64,000 nucleotides of DNA from assembly GCF_009649685.1 (NCBI RefSeq), contig NZ_WJPK01000005.1, positions 1 to 64,000 on the forward strand, read 5' to 3'. This stretch comes from Flavobacteriaceae bacterium EG-1 (GTDB taxonomy: Bacteria; Bacteroidota; Bacteroidia; Flavobacteriales; Flavobacteriaceae). Made by a program: the position numbers and the translations under genes. Position 1 is the first letter of the stretch. Each line of letters opens with the position of its first letter. Shown piece after piece: positions 34,825 through 44,730 of the stretch. The notes under the pieces were generated by a model. It was given only the letters and a program-made list of their open reading frames with translations, was not told the origin of the DNA and did not search any database.

Positions 34825-36963
34825 TTAGTGAATCAAGTACCAAGTATAAGATTTTGCTGGAATATTAACATTAATATCAATTTCAAAATTACGATTAAAC
34901 TGATGTGGAATTCCCATTCCTCCCTTATAAGACACTAGTACTTCTTTTGAAGTTCCTGTATAATACACAGGCACTTTAATCATCTCCTTAATATCTGTTT
35001 TTGTTGGGTTAAAAAGCATAATTAATCCTTTGTGTTTACTATTAGAATCAACATGCATAAACCCATCCCAAGTTCGACCATTAGGTCTGCGTAAATGTAT
35101 GATATCTGCATTAAGTATTTTTCTATACTTTTTATAATGATTTATCTGCTTTCTTACTAACTCCTTTGTTTCTTTAGTATCATAAAGCCTTGGTCCTCGA
35201 TAACAAGCTTGTACACCTGAACCATAATTTTGAATCATATGAGCTGCATAAGCATCTAAATGTTCTGAAAGTGGTTCTAAGGTCGCCTCTGCTCCACCAC
35301 CGTGATATTCGGTAAGTGGAACGAAAGTCCAAGCCATAGAAGGTGTTTTATCCCAAGTGCCATCATAAATATTTTGTCTACCTAATATTATTTGTTGCTC
35401 TCTTGGTAAGGACCAATTTACCTCGCGATAACCAATTCCGCATTTATTAGAACCTTGTAAAAAATAAAAATCCGGTGCATTTAAATAAATATCATTTTCC
35501 TTTAACCAATGATAAAAATCTCTTGTCATCGTCCATTGCATCCATTGCGAATCTTCGTAACCTTTATGGAATTCATGACTTGTAGAAGCACAGAAATCTC
35601 CAGGATAAGGTCCGTCGTGTTCTAATATATCAAACCCTGTCTTTTCAAAAAACACTTTTAATTTCTTAAGATAATCGTAACCCCATTGGCTTGCCAAACA
35701 TGGTGCATTATTAAATTTTGCCCCACCAGGTTCTCCAGTTTCTATATCAATTACATCAACATCTTTATTTATAGTTCTACTTGAAAACAGTGAGTAACCA
35801 CCTATTTCAATTCCCTTTTTATGTGCGTAATCTGCAAGCTTTTTAAATTTATTAATATTCGTCGCCGTTGTATCTTCCATGTTTAAACCACTACCAAAAC
35901 TTAAAATCACCATCTCGTAACCCGTAGCTACGCATTGATCAATAGCGTTTTTCACCACTTTTGGATTGGTAGAAGTAAGATGCATAAAAATAGGATTCTC
36001 AGTTGACCACGGCGCTAATACACGATACATTTTCCGAACACCTAAAGCGTTTCGCTCGCGATCTTTTCCGTTTTGTAATAATTCGTATGTACGAAAACTT
36101 TCAAATCGCCCACCATTTTCAATGGTTAAATTAGGACCAATAGCCAATTTCGCTTCCAAAAGGCATTCCGTTTCCATTTTCCAATTTACTTGCGACGTAT
36201 ATTCCGGATCAGGCTCCCAAAAAGTTGTTTGATTTGCTTGATCAGACGTAAATCCACCGAAAGCATAATCGCTTTCTACATGTATATTTGGTCGCAACCA
36301 TCTACTTGGTGTATCAGTAGGATTTTGAGATTCAGGAAAAGCAAGAATTTCACTTTTAAAGCTATTTAACACTATGGATTTCGGACCACTATTCTCTACA
36401 ATAATTCTTTTTGAAATTAGTGGTATGCCATCATAAATCTCATAGTAAACATTTACAAGAATTCCTTTTAGTTCTTCGGATGGGTACCTAAACTTTAAGC
36501 GTAATTCTTTTCCCTTAGCTACTTCAGAATTCGCAGTATTCCATCTTTTTTTTGAATTCCATTTCACTGACTTTTTTATGGAGCTAATCTCATACGAATC
36601 GTATCGAAATGCTTTTGAATCTACTTTTAAATTAGAAATCCATTCATTTAATAGATAGCCATGCTCTTTTAGCCCAACTAAACCACCAACTGGATATACT
36701 TTATTATTAATTGTAACCTCAGCTTCAGGTTTTATACTTCGTAAAATAGTTTCACCAGTAATTAGATTTTTATATTCAGTGGTAGCGGCATTAGGCTGTA
36801 AAGTAATTTGTCGAAATGTTAGGCCGTTGGACAGAATTAAATTATCACCTTCTACCCTAATAGTAGCAACATAGTTTTTGTTATCTATCAACCAGTATTT
36901 ACCATTTAATGATTGGCTAAAATTTGATACACTAAAAAACAAAATAATATATAAAATACGCAT
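34825..36963 (-). CDS. Putative clan-D-like glycoside hydrolase (alpha-galactosidase-like), exported
   Basis: A 712-residue protein with a signal peptide (about 1-18, ending SVSNFSQS). The N-terminal 290 residues are beta-rich, as in the sandwich of GH36/GH97-type enzymes; a TIM barrel follows (about 330-600) with MVILSFGSGLNM, ADYAHKKGIEIGGYSLF and FDILEHDGPYPGDFC, in which HDG is in the place of the nucleophile strand of GH27/36. A small C-terminal beta domain ends it. I cannot place it in a characterised family. The gene overlaps the preceding sulfatase stop by one base (TGATG), so translation is probably coupled. The likely substrate is a galactose- or fucose-containing part of the same sulfated glycan. 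Confidence 0.75.
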   Translation of the reverse strand: MRILYIILFFSVSNFSQSLNGKYWLIDNKNYVATIRVEGDNLILSNGLTFRQITLQPNAATTEYKNLITGETILRSIKPEAEVTINNKVYPVGGLVGLKEHGYLLNEWISNLKVDSKAFRYDSYEISSIKKSVKWNSKKRWNTANSEVAKGKELRLKFRYPSEELKGILVNVYYEIYDGIPLISKRIIVENSGPKSIVLNSFKSEILAFPESQNPTDTPSRWLRPNIHVESDYAFGGFTSDQANQTTFWEPDPEYTSQVNWKMETECLLEAKLAIGPNLTIENGGRFESFRTYELLQNGKDRERNALGVRKMYRVLAPWSTENPIFMHLTSTNPKVVKNAIDQCVATGYEMVILSFGSGLNMEDTTATNINKFKKLADYAHKKGIEIGGYSLFSSRTINKDVDVIDIETGEPGGAKFNNAPCLASQWGYDYLKKLKVFFEKTGFDILEHDGPYPGDFCASTSHEFHKGYEDSQWMQWTMTRDFYHWLKENDIYLNAPDFYFLQGSNKCGIGYREVNWSLPREQQIILGRQNIYDGTWDKTPSMAWTFVPLTEYHGGGAEATLEPLSEHLDAYAAHMIQNYGSGVQACYRGPRLYDTKETKELVRKQINHYKKYRKILNADIIHLRRPNGRTWDGFMHVDSNSKHKGLIMLFNPTKTDIKEMIKVPVYYTGTSKEVLVSYKGGMGIPHQFNRNFEIDINVNIPAKSYTWYLIH

Positions 36964-38549
36964 CAGTTCTCCGGAATTTCATGACCCTTTAAAACTGTAT
37001 CTTTTTTGATAGTATCTAACACTTCGTCTGGGTAAGGAACAACTAAACCCGTATCTTTTTTTAATGGCATCTGCGCTTCTACTTCTCTTAAATAATCGGA
37101 TAAAATTTTAGCCAACTCTTTTGTTTTCTCAGGCTGTTCTTCAACTAAGTTTGTTGTTTCGCCAATATCTAAACTTAAATCAAAGAGTTCTAATTTAGAA
37201 TCTGCATGATAATACACTAGTTTCATAGTTCCATTTCTAATCGCACTACTTGCCCCTATTCCCGGTCCGGATGGTCCCCATTCATTTGGATAATGCCAAA
37301 ACAAAGACCTTCCATAATCTTTTAACTCCCCTACTAAAACAGAAACAAAACTTTTACCGTCTATTTTTTGCACGGTTTCCACACTATCAATTTGAGCCAT
37401 TTCTAAAATGGTAGGATAAAAATCTTCTATAATTATGCGAGCATCACTCATAGAATTAGGTGCAGTAATTTCAGGCCATTTTACAAGCATAGGTTCACGT
37501 ATTCCACCTTCATAAACAGAACCCTTTCCACTATTTAATGGTCTATTATGGGTATGCAACTCGCCACCCTTACGTGTATGAGCACTTAACCCACCATTAT
37601 CAGACATAAATAAAATAATAGTATTGTTTGCAATATTTTTTTCTTCTAAATAATTCATAATATCCCCAAGACTCTTATCCATACCTTCAACCATACTAGC
37701 ATACTTCGCTTCTACAGAATCTAAACCTTTTTCAAGATATTTTTGATAAAAACGGGGGTCTTCAGTAATTGGTGTATGCACCGCATAATGTGACATATAT
37801 AAAAAGAATGGACGTTGTGTTACAACTGCCGAATCCATAGCCATAATAGCCTCTTGCGTTATTGCTTCCGTTAAAAAAATATCTTTACCATGGTATTTTT
37901 CTAGCCCAGGAACTGCCCATATTTTTTTGCCCTCTTTACCATTACCAAAATTCTCGATTCCGAAATAACTTTCAGGTGCCCCTGCTGCATGCCCTGCAAT
38001 ATTCACTTCAAAACCTAAGTTCTTAGGATCCGCTCCCGGAGTTCCAATAGCCCCAAGATGAGCTTTTCCCGCGTGTATCGTGAAATATCCTGCATCGTTT
38101 AGAATCTGGGGCAAAGGACTTGCATGTACCGAATTTGAAATTCCTGACACAGGACTTAAACCATTAACATTCCAAGTAGGAAAACTCAGTGTTTTATGAT
38201 TGGCTTCCATTGGTTTTATAGAATCTTTCTGTAAAGTCCAATTCGTAACCCGATGCCTCGCTGCATTCATACCGGTCATTAAACTTACTCGGCTAGGAGA
38301 ACAAACTGGTGTTGCATAAGCTTGGGTAAACTTCATTCCCTCAAGAGCTAATCGCTCCATATTTGGAGTTTCATATATTTCATTAAAACTAGTTCGTTCT
38401 TTATAAAATGGCACCGAAGTATCTTGCCAACCCATATCATCTACCAAAAACAAAACTATATTCGGAGGTGTTTCAGAAATTTCTTCTGGTTCACAAGATC
38501 CGAAAAAGGCGATTAATAATAATAAAAAAAAGGCTTGGTAAAATTTCAT
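36963..38549 (-). CDS. S1-family sulfatase, lipoprotein (first of two)
   Basis: A 528-residue exported formylglycine-dependent sulfatase. Lipobox FFGSC (Cys19). The metal-binding start is VLFLVDDMGWQD, and the maturation motif C83-S-P-S-R has the Cys to be oxidised to formylglycine (YATPVCSPSRVSLMTG). IILFMSDNGG supplies further metal ligands. It would remove ester sulfate from a sulfated algal glycan in the periplasm or at the cell surface. No formylglycine-generating enzyme or anSME is in the window, so maturation depends on a gene elsewhere. It is the third gene of the operon and overlaps the next by one base. Confidence 0.95.
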   Translation of the reverse strand: MKFYQAFFLLLLIAFFGSCEPEEISETPPNIVLFLVDDMGWQDTSVPFYKERTSFNEIYETPNMERLALEGMKFTQAYATPVCSPSRVSLMTGMNAARHRVTNWTLQKDSIKPMEANHKTLSFPTWNVNGLSPVSGISNSVHASPLPQILNDAGYFTIHAGKAHLGAIGTPGADPKNLGFEVNIAGHAAGAPESYFGIENFGNGKEGKKIWAVPGLEKYHGKDIFLTEAITQEAIMAMDSAVVTQRPFFLYMSHYAVHTPITEDPRFYQKYLEKGLDSVEAKYASMVEGMDKSLGDIMNYLEEKNIANNTIILFMSDNGGLSAHTRKGGELHTHNRPLNSGKGSVYEGGIREPMLVKWPEITAPNSMSDARIIIEDFYPTILEMAQIDSVETVQKIDGKSFVSVLVGELKDYGRSLFWHYPNEWGPSGPGIGASSAIRNGTMKLVYYHADSKLELFDLSLDIGETTNLVEEQPEKTKELAKILSDYLREVEAQMPLKKDTGLVVPYPDEVLDTIKKDTVLKGHEIPEN

Positions 38550-38604
38550 TTAATTTGGCTAGGTTATTTTTTGCAATCTTAAGACATAACAAATTTCTAT
38601 ATTT

Positions 38605-40002
38605 TCATTCTAACTGAATCTCCCAGTTGTCAGTTCTAAATGCGCTTGCAGGAAGTCCTTTTCCATTCAATAAGTTAGGTAATGCCGTATCTGTAAACGC
38701 AAATCTAACAGCAAGGGGCTTTTTCACTTTAGATGACCACACCTGTACTTTGTCTGCTACAATTTTAGCTTTTGCAGGATAAAACTTTTTATCTTCCCCA
38801 GCTATATAGAATTCGGTTAGTGCTTTTCCTTCTATTAAAAGTCCTGAATTTGCATAATCAAAAGACACCATTATTTTATTGTTTTTTATGGCCATAGATT
38901 TATAAACAGGGCCACTATAAACAATATCTTTCTGATATGTTTTAGCTAATGCCCAAAGTGCCAAACGCTTTCCGACATCTTGCTTATTTGTAGGGTGAAT
39001 ATTTTCTAGATTACCTATATCATTAGTTACTACCATTCCTGTGTTTGGAGTAGTTAACATTGTTTTCAATTGCGCATCCCTAACTACCGCTGCTGCTACA
39101 TTATTTACAGAATCATATCTATATGGTGCAATTTGCACAAAATAAAAAGGCAGCTCCTTTTTCCATTTTTCGCGCCAATCTTTAATTAACAATGGAAAAG
39201 ATTTATAGTACGCAAATGGGTTACCTCTATTAGATTCGCCTTGATACCAGATAAAACCTGCAATATTGAATTTTGTAATTGGATTAATCATAGCATTAAA
39301 GTTTACGCCCGCCGTTGTTGGCCAGTTTCCATTTTCGTTTAACTTTTTTGCTGCTATTTTTAATTCGTCATCCTTATATAGAACATCCTTATCAATCCAA
39401 ACTTCAACTGGTGTTCCTCCCCAACTTGAATTAATTAAACCAATGGGAACTTTCAAATTTTTAAATAACTCTCTTCCAAAAAAATAGGCCACCGAACTAA
39501 AATTTCGCATTGTTTCAGGAGTGCAAACAACCCATTCGCCCACTAAATCATCTTGAGGGGTTTTCGATTTTTTCCGTAAAACACTAAAAAATCGAATATT
39601 AGGAAAATCAGCATTTTTAATTTCTTCGGATACATTTTCTAAACCATTTTCTGGTGTCCATTGCATGTTCGATTGTCCTGATCCTAGCCACACTTCACCT
39701 ATTAATATATTTTTGATAACTATTTCTTCGTGTCCACTTATAGCCAAGGTGTATGTACCTCCTCCTTTTGGTGTAGTTATTTTTCCCGACCAAACTCCTT
39801 GATGTGCTTTAATAACAACAGGTTTATTATCCCAAGATCCTGTCATGGTAATTGTCTCATTGGTGGATGTTGTCCATCCCCAAATTTTAACTTCTGAATT
39901 TTGCTGCAACACCATATTATCAGATAATATGGAAGGCATCCAAATTTTACCAAAACAAATTTGTATCGTAAATAATAGAATTATTGTTAAGAAATGTTTC
40001 AT
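38605..40002 (-). CDS. Sialate O-acetylesterase-like SGNH acetylesterase
   Basis: A 465-residue exported esterase (signal peptide about 1-18). The SASA/SGNH fold shows the nucleophile S111 in VWLGSGQSNMQW, the oxyanion segment INSSWGGTPVEVW, FIWYQGESNRGNPFAYY, and a late catalytic pair in NDIGNLENIHPTNKQDVGKRLA (Asp/His). The family name comes from sialic acid, but in marine PULs such enzymes usually remove acetyl groups from polysaccharides. With two sulfatases and a fucosidase, removal of O-acetyl groups from an acetylated sulfated fucan is the likely role. It is the second gene of the operon. Confidence 0.9.
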   Translation of the reverse strand: MKHFLTIILLFTIQICFGKIWMPSILSDNMVLQQNSEVKIWGWTTSTNETITMTGSWDNKPVVIKAHQGVWSGKITTPKGGGTYTLAISGHEEIVIKNILIGEVWLGSGQSNMQWTPENGLENVSEEIKNADFPNIRFFSVLRKKSKTPQDDLVGEWVVCTPETMRNFSSVAYFFGRELFKNLKVPIGLINSSWGGTPVEVWIDKDVLYKDDELKIAAKKLNENGNWPTTAGVNFNAMINPITKFNIAGFIWYQGESNRGNPFAYYKSFPLLIKDWREKWKKELPFYFVQIAPYRYDSVNNVAAAVVRDAQLKTMLTTPNTGMVVTNDIGNLENIHPTNKQDVGKRLALWALAKTYQKDIVYSGPVYKSMAIKNNKIMVSFDYANSGLLIEGKALTEFYIAGEDKKFYPAKAKIVADKVQVWSSKVKKPLAVRFAFTDTALPNLLNGKGLPASAFRTDNWEIQLE

Positions 40003-40063
40003 TTTTTATTGCATGTAATTTTAGTCTACATTTTAATTATCAGCCTCTTTATAAGGCGAATTC

Positions 40064-41692
40064 TCATTTGTGATTCTGATTTTCAAACACTAACAATTGT
40101 TTCCATTCGGCATCTTTAAAGTTAGGATCGTTATTTTGTTTTTCACCTTTAGAACTACGTCCATTATCAATAGTAGTCTTTAATAGTAATTTTAATTCTT
40201 CAACCACCTCCGCTTTTTCTAAATACAAGTTATTTTCCTCTTGAGGGTCTTTACTTAAATCAAATAGTTGAATTTGCGGTAAACTATCAATGTCTTTATC
40301 ATTTGGTTTCGGGTAACTCCAGCCTCCCGAACCAGCTGACATCACCAATTTATAATTGCCTTTTCTAATTGCAAAACTTCCATTTATCGAACTATGAATT
40401 GTTATTTCACGCTGGTATTCATCCTGATTATTTTCATCGAATAATGGAAGCATAGAAAAGCTATCCTCTCCTTCATTATCATTTAAATCTATATCTGTAA
40501 TAGCTGCACACGTGGCTAAAAAGTCGGTAGTACATATAGTAGTATGTGAAACACTACCAGCCTTTATTTTCTTCGGCCAACTTACTATAAACGGCACTCT
40601 ATGACCACCTTCGTATATATCTGCTTTATGTCCCCTGTAAATTGAACTAGGATCATGACCCTTTTCACCTAATATTTTAAAATCTGCTTGAGGAGAACAA
40701 CCATTGTCACTTGTAAAAATTACTATAGTGTTTTGAGCTATTCCTTTGTCTTTAAGTAAAGTTTTTAACTTTCCCATATAATCATCTATTTGCATTACAA
40801 AATCTGCATACGGATTTAAGTTACTTTTACCTAACCATTCTGTCGTAGGTAAAATGGGTGTATGTGGAGATGGTAATGCGAGATAGAGAAAAAATGGCCT
40901 ATCCGAATCTATTTGATTTTCTATATACGAAAAAGATTTTCGAAAAAAGTTCGGTGTAACATCGTCATGTTCAAAATCATCTGCAGTAGGTCCTTCACGC
41001 CACCATGTATATTTCCCTTTATCTACAGTGTTTTTTTGTGGAATTGAAGTTGGCATGCCATTTTCAACGTATACATAAGGAGCCATATCTAGTGAGCCTG
41101 AATGTCCATAAGAATAATCGAAACCTAAATCTTTTGGACCATTAGAAATTGGTTTTGAAAAATCAATATTTTTATAATCGGTAGGATTCCAACCAGTACC
41201 TCCAACACTATCACCTTGAAGTAAGGCCCAATCCCAACCTAGATGCCATTTTCCAATAAAACTAGTATGGTAGCCCGCTTTTTTTAATAATGATGCTGCA
41301 GTAGTTCTATTGTTTGGGATTAATGCTTTAGAAACCCCTGTAAGTACCCCTTGCTTTAAAGGACTCCTCCAATTGTAGCGTCCTGTTAAAATACCATAAC
41401 GCGTTGGTGTACAAACTGCAGACGAAGTATGCGCATCTGTAAACTTTATTCCCTCAGCGGCCAAAGCATCTATATTTGGCGTCCTTATTTTACCATTTTT
41501 ATTAAATGCATTTATATCACCATAACCCAAATCATCTGTTAAAACATAGATGATATTTGGTAGTTGCTCTGTCTGGTTAGGATTTACTTCTTCAGCTTTA
41601 TTCTTACACCCAAGAATTAGAATGACCGCAACAATAGTTAATAATCTAAAAGACCAAAATTTACCCTTACTAATTAACGCATTTTCCTCCAT
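40064..41692 (-). CDS. S1-family sulfatase, lipoprotein (second of two)
   Basis: A 542-residue sulfatase and first gene of the operon. The N-terminus is long before the membrane stretch, then LILGC gives Cys29 for lipidation. Metal-binding start YVLTDDLGYGDI, maturation motif C94-T-P-T-R (SSAVCTPTRYGILTGRYNWRS), FIGKWHLGWD and IVIFTSDNGCSPQ are all present. The CTPTR signature differs from CSPSR of its operon partner, so the two belong to different S1 subfamilies and probably cut sulfate from different positions. The promoter should lie in the 104-bp gap to the divergent plus-strand gene. Confidence 0.95.
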   Translation of the reverse strand: MEENALISKGKFWSFRLLTIVAVILILGCKNKAEEVNPNQTEQLPNIIYVLTDDLGYGDINAFNKNGKIRTPNIDALAAEGIKFTDAHTSSAVCTPTRYGILTGRYNWRSPLKQGVLTGVSKALIPNNRTTAASLLKKAGYHTSFIGKWHLGWDWALLQGDSVGGTGWNPTDYKNIDFSKPISNGPKDLGFDYSYGHSGSLDMAPYVYVENGMPTSIPQKNTVDKGKYTWWREGPTADDFEHDDVTPNFFRKSFSYIENQIDSDRPFFLYLALPSPHTPILPTTEWLGKSNLNPYADFVMQIDDYMGKLKTLLKDKGIAQNTIVIFTSDNGCSPQADFKILGEKGHDPSSIYRGHKADIYEGGHRVPFIVSWPKKIKAGSVSHTTICTTDFLATCAAITDIDLNDNEGEDSFSMLPLFDENNQDEYQREITIHSSINGSFAIRKGNYKLVMSAGSGGWSYPKPNDKDIDSLPQIQLFDLSKDPQEENNLYLEKAEVVEELKLLLKTTIDNGRSSKGEKQNNDPNFKDAEWKQLLVFENQNHK

Positions 41693-41746
41693 CCATTAAA
41701 AATAAACAATCTCTATAATTCAGCTGTATTATCAATGAAAAAACTA

Positions 41747-41779
41747 TTGAATAAGTGCAGAAATATTATTATAACTTTA
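41747..41779 (+). promoter_or_regulatory. Possible promoter of the exonuclease/GIY-YIG gene
   Basis: TTG at 41747-41749 and TAACTTTA at 41772-41779 (one mismatch to TAnnTTTG) are 22 nt apart, close to Bacteroidota spacing, and would give a leader of about 10 nt before the ATG at 41797. Confidence 0.3.
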
Positions 41780-41796
41780 TTGCTTGAAAGAAGATT

Positions 41797-43179
41797 ATGT
41801 ACGCAATAATTGATATCGAAACAACTGGGAATGGGATTGAGGGAAATAAGATTACCGAGATTTCCATTTTCAAATACGATGGTCATGAAATTATAGATGA
41901 GTTTACATCTCTAGTAAACCCTGAAATGCCAATTCCATATTTTATAACCGGATTAACTGGTATTGATGACGATATGGTGCGTCATGCTCCTAAATTAATT
42001 GAGCTTATACCTAGAATTATTGAAATTACTAAGGATACCATTTTTGTTGCCCATAGTGTTAATTTTGATTACAATGTCATAAAAAATGAATTTAAAAACT
42101 TAGGGTTCGACTTTGTTAAAAAGAAACTTTGTACAGTTAGACTTTCCCGCAAGCTTTTTCCGGGTTACACATCGTACAGTTTAGGAAAATTATGTACTTC
42201 TTTAAATATACCGCTAAAAGATCGACACCGCGCAAGAGGTGATGCACATGCCACTGTTCTTTTATTTGAAAAACTTCTACGAGCCAATGGTGCTGAAAAA
42301 GTTTTTAAAACCTTTTTAAATTCTCGCTCACAAGAAGCTACCTTACCTCCTTTACTTTCTAGAAAAGTATATGATGAATTACCCGGAAAACCTGGCATAT
42401 ATTATTTTAAGAACTCCCATGGAAAAATAATTTATATTGGGAAAGCTATTAATATTAAAAAGCGCATTACCAGCCATTTTTATGACAAATCTGAGAAAGA
42501 AATAAAACTTTGTCGAGAAACGGCACATATAGACTATGAACTCTCGGGAAGCGAAGTTTTAGCTTTACTCATGGAATCTGCAGCAATAAAACATCATTTT
42601 CCCAAATACAATTCTGCTCAAAAAAGAAGAACCCAACAATATGGTATTTTCACTTACGAAGATCAAAACAACATTATACATTTAGCTCCGAACAAATTGA
42701 AGGCAATGCCTAATCCTTTGGCTACTTTTAAAAACATTACCGAATGCAGAACGTTTCTAGAAAATGTATGTAGGGACTTTAAACTTTGCCCTAAATTTTG
42801 TCATTTACAAGAAAACGTTGCTACCTGTTCGCATTACAGTATCATTAACTGTGAAGGTATTTGTAGCGCTAATGAAAATGTTGATGATTACAATTTAAAA
42901 GTTGAAAAAGCAATTTCCTTCATGCGTACAAAAAAAGAAAATTTCTTTATTAAGGAAAAAGGAAGAACACTGAAAGAAGAAGCAATTATTTTAATTAAAG
43001 ATGGCACTTATAATGGGTATGCTTTTATAGAAAAGGAAATCACAATACAAAATTTTAATGACCTCGAAGCTTTTATTAAATTACAAAATAATACTATAGA
43101 AACACAACAAATAATAGATTCATATCTAATTAAAAATGAAAAGAATGTTTTTTCATTTGAAAGCGAATCTAATTTTTAA
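41797..43179 (+). CDS. DEDDh exonuclease (DnaQ-like) fused to a GIY-YIG (UvrC/Cho-like) nuclease domain
   Basis: A 460-residue protein. The exonuclease domain (1-170) shows Exo I YAIIDIETTG, Exo II AHSVNFDYNVI and the Exo III His in RHRARGDAHAT. The GIY-YIG domain starts about 198 with KPGIYYFKNSHGKIIYIGKAINIKKRITSHF and continues as in UvrC N-terminal or Cho endonucleases. A Cys-rich segment follows (CRDFKLCPKFCHLQ...CSHYSIINCEGICSA), perhaps a metal site. The fusion is known in bacteria as an annotated epsilon-like repair protein. It probably works in DNA repair. It stands alone between minus-strand operons. Confidence 0.9.
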   Translation: MYAIIDIETTGNGIEGNKITEISIFKYDGHEIIDEFTSLVNPEMPIPYFITGLTGIDDDMVRHAPKLIELIPRIIEITKDTIFVAHSVNFDYNVIKNEFKNLGFDFVKKKLCTVRLSRKLFPGYTSYSLGKLCTSLNIPLKDRHRARGDAHATVLLFEKLLRANGAEKVFKTFLNSRSQEATLPPLLSRKVYDELPGKPGIYYFKNSHGKIIYIGKAINIKKRITSHFYDKSEKEIKLCRETAHIDYELSGSEVLALLMESAAIKHHFPKYNSAQKRRTQQYGIFTYEDQNNIIHLAPNKLKAMPNPLATFKNITECRTFLENVCRDFKLCPKFCHLQENVATCSHYSIINCEGICSANENVDDYNLKVEKAISFMRTKKENFFIKEKGRTLKEEAIILIKDGTYNGYAFIEKEITIQNFNDLEAFIKLQNNTIETQQIIDSYLIKNEKNVFSFESESNF

Positions 43180-43259
43180 AATAGAGCATACGATTCTTTA
43201 AAGGGAAGATATGCTATTAATAGGGATAATACTTTTATTTCTGTTCTCAAATATGAAAT

Positions 43260-44666
43260 CTACAAAGTAGTAGGACAAACATAGTCTGTTACACTTGCAC
43301 CTGCATTTTTTAGTGCTCCAAAACCTCCTTCAATATTTACCAAATTATGATATCCCCGACTTTTCAAAATAGATGCTGCAATAACAGAGCGATAACCACC
43401 AGCACAATGAACATAAAATGTTTCATCTGGCATTTTAGAAAGATGACTGTTAAGTGAACTTAATGTTGCATTCAAAGCTGTAGTTAAATGCTCTGAAGCA
43501 AACTCTGTTTCTTTGCGTACATCAAAAACAGGATTCTTTTTTAATGTAATGATTTCCTTTGCTTCAATTGCAGACACAGAATTTACAACATCAACATCTT
43601 TATCTGCATTTTTCCATGCTACAAGCCCACCTTTAAGATATCCTAATGTACCATCAAAACCCACACGAGATAATCTTGTAACCGCTTCTTTTTCTTTTCC
43701 TTCTGGTGTTATTAATAATATTGGCTGGGCTACATCTCCAATTAAGGCGCCTACCCAAGGTGCAAAATCACCATTAAGTCCAATAAAAATTGATCGTGGC
43801 ACATGTCCTTTTACAAAATCGTCTTGATGTCGCACATCCAAAATTAAAGCACCTGTTTCGTTTGCTACATTTTCAAAAGCTTCCGGTGCTAAAGCAATTG
43901 TACCTCGGTCCAAAACTTCGTCAATATCTTCATAACCCTCTTTATTCATTTTCACATTTAGTGGAAAATATTGCGGTGGTGGCAATAAACCATCTGTTAC
44001 CTCCTTTACAAATTCTTCTTTTGTCATATCCGCTCGTAAGGCATAATTCACCTTTTTCTGATTGCCCAAAGAGTCTACTGTTTCTTTCATCATATTTTTA
44101 CCGCACGCTGATCCAGCTCCGTGTGCAGGATAAACTATAACATCATCAGACAAAGGCAGTATTTTTTCGCGCAGACTCTCAAACAAAATTCCGGCCAAAT
44201 CTTCTTTTGTAACATCTGTAGCTTTCTGCGCTAAATCTGGTCTTCCAACATCGCCCAAAAACAAAGTGTCTCCTGAAAAAATAGCATGATCTTTCCCCTT
44301 TTCATCTTTTAGCAAATAGGTTGTACTTTCCATGGTATGTCCTGGGGTGTGTAATGCTTTAATGGTTATTTTTCCCAATTTAAATTCTTGCCCATCACTT
44401 GCGATAATTGCTTCAAAGGATGGATTTGCATTTGGACCATAAATAATAGGTGCACCCGTTTCTTTTGAAAGTGTTATATGACCACTAACAAAATCTGCAT
44501 GAAAGTGCGTTTCAAAAATATATTTAATTTGAGCTCCACTTGCGTTTGCTTTTTTTAAATAATTAGAAACCTCTCGTAATGGGTCAATAATTGCTACCTC
44601 ACCTTCACTTTCTATGTAATATGCCCCTTGTGCTAAACAACCCGTATAGATTTGCTCAATTATCAT
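43260..44666 (-). CDS. MBL-fold persulfide dioxygenase-like protein with two rhodanese domains
   Basis: A 468-residue cytosolic protein. The metallo-beta-lactamase part (1-200) has THFHAD (53-58), H110, D133 and H182, the ligand set of ETHE1-type persulfide dioxygenases. Rhodanese domain 1 (about 265-355) has no Cys where the catalytic one is expected (LLITPEG) and is probably inactive. Domain 2 (about 370-460) has C421 in VHCAGGYRS and is probably active. Related three-domain proteins oxidise or transfer sulfane sulfur. The SulP anion transporter gene lies 64 nt upstream on the same strand, so the two may share a transcript and a job in sulfur balance. Confidence 0.9.
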   Translation of the reverse strand: MIIEQIYTGCLAQGAYYIESEGEVAIIDPLREVSNYLKKANASGAQIKYIFETHFHADFVSGHITLSKETGAPIIYGPNANPSFEAIIASDGQEFKLGKITIKALHTPGHTMESTTYLLKDEKGKDHAIFSGDTLFLGDVGRPDLAQKATDVTKEDLAGILFESLREKILPLSDDVIVYPAHGAGSACGKNMMKETVDSLGNQKKVNYALRADMTKEEFVKEVTDGLLPPPQYFPLNVKMNKEGYEDIDEVLDRGTIALAPEAFENVANETGALILDVRHQDDFVKGHVPRSIFIGLNGDFAPWVGALIGDVAQPILLITPEGKEKEAVTRLSRVGFDGTLGYLKGGLVAWKNADKDVDVVNSVSAIEAKEIITLKKNPVFDVRKETEFASEHLTTALNATLSSLNSHLSKMPDETFYVHCAGGYRSVIAASILKSRGYHNLVNIEGGFGALKNAGASVTDYVCPTTL

Positions 44667-44730
44667 TATATTTTCGCTTTATAAATATTTGTAAATGTAC
44701 CTTGTAATATTCTAGAATTAATGATAAAAA

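Noticed and set aside
43180-43259. Loose inverted repeat (TAGAGCATA / TATGCTATTA) between convergent genes
   Set aside because: The arms do not match well and there is no U-tract.
43790-44140. 116-residue plus-strand frame
   Set aside because: Antisense to the MBL/rhodanese gene, in which the zinc ligands and domain order are intact.
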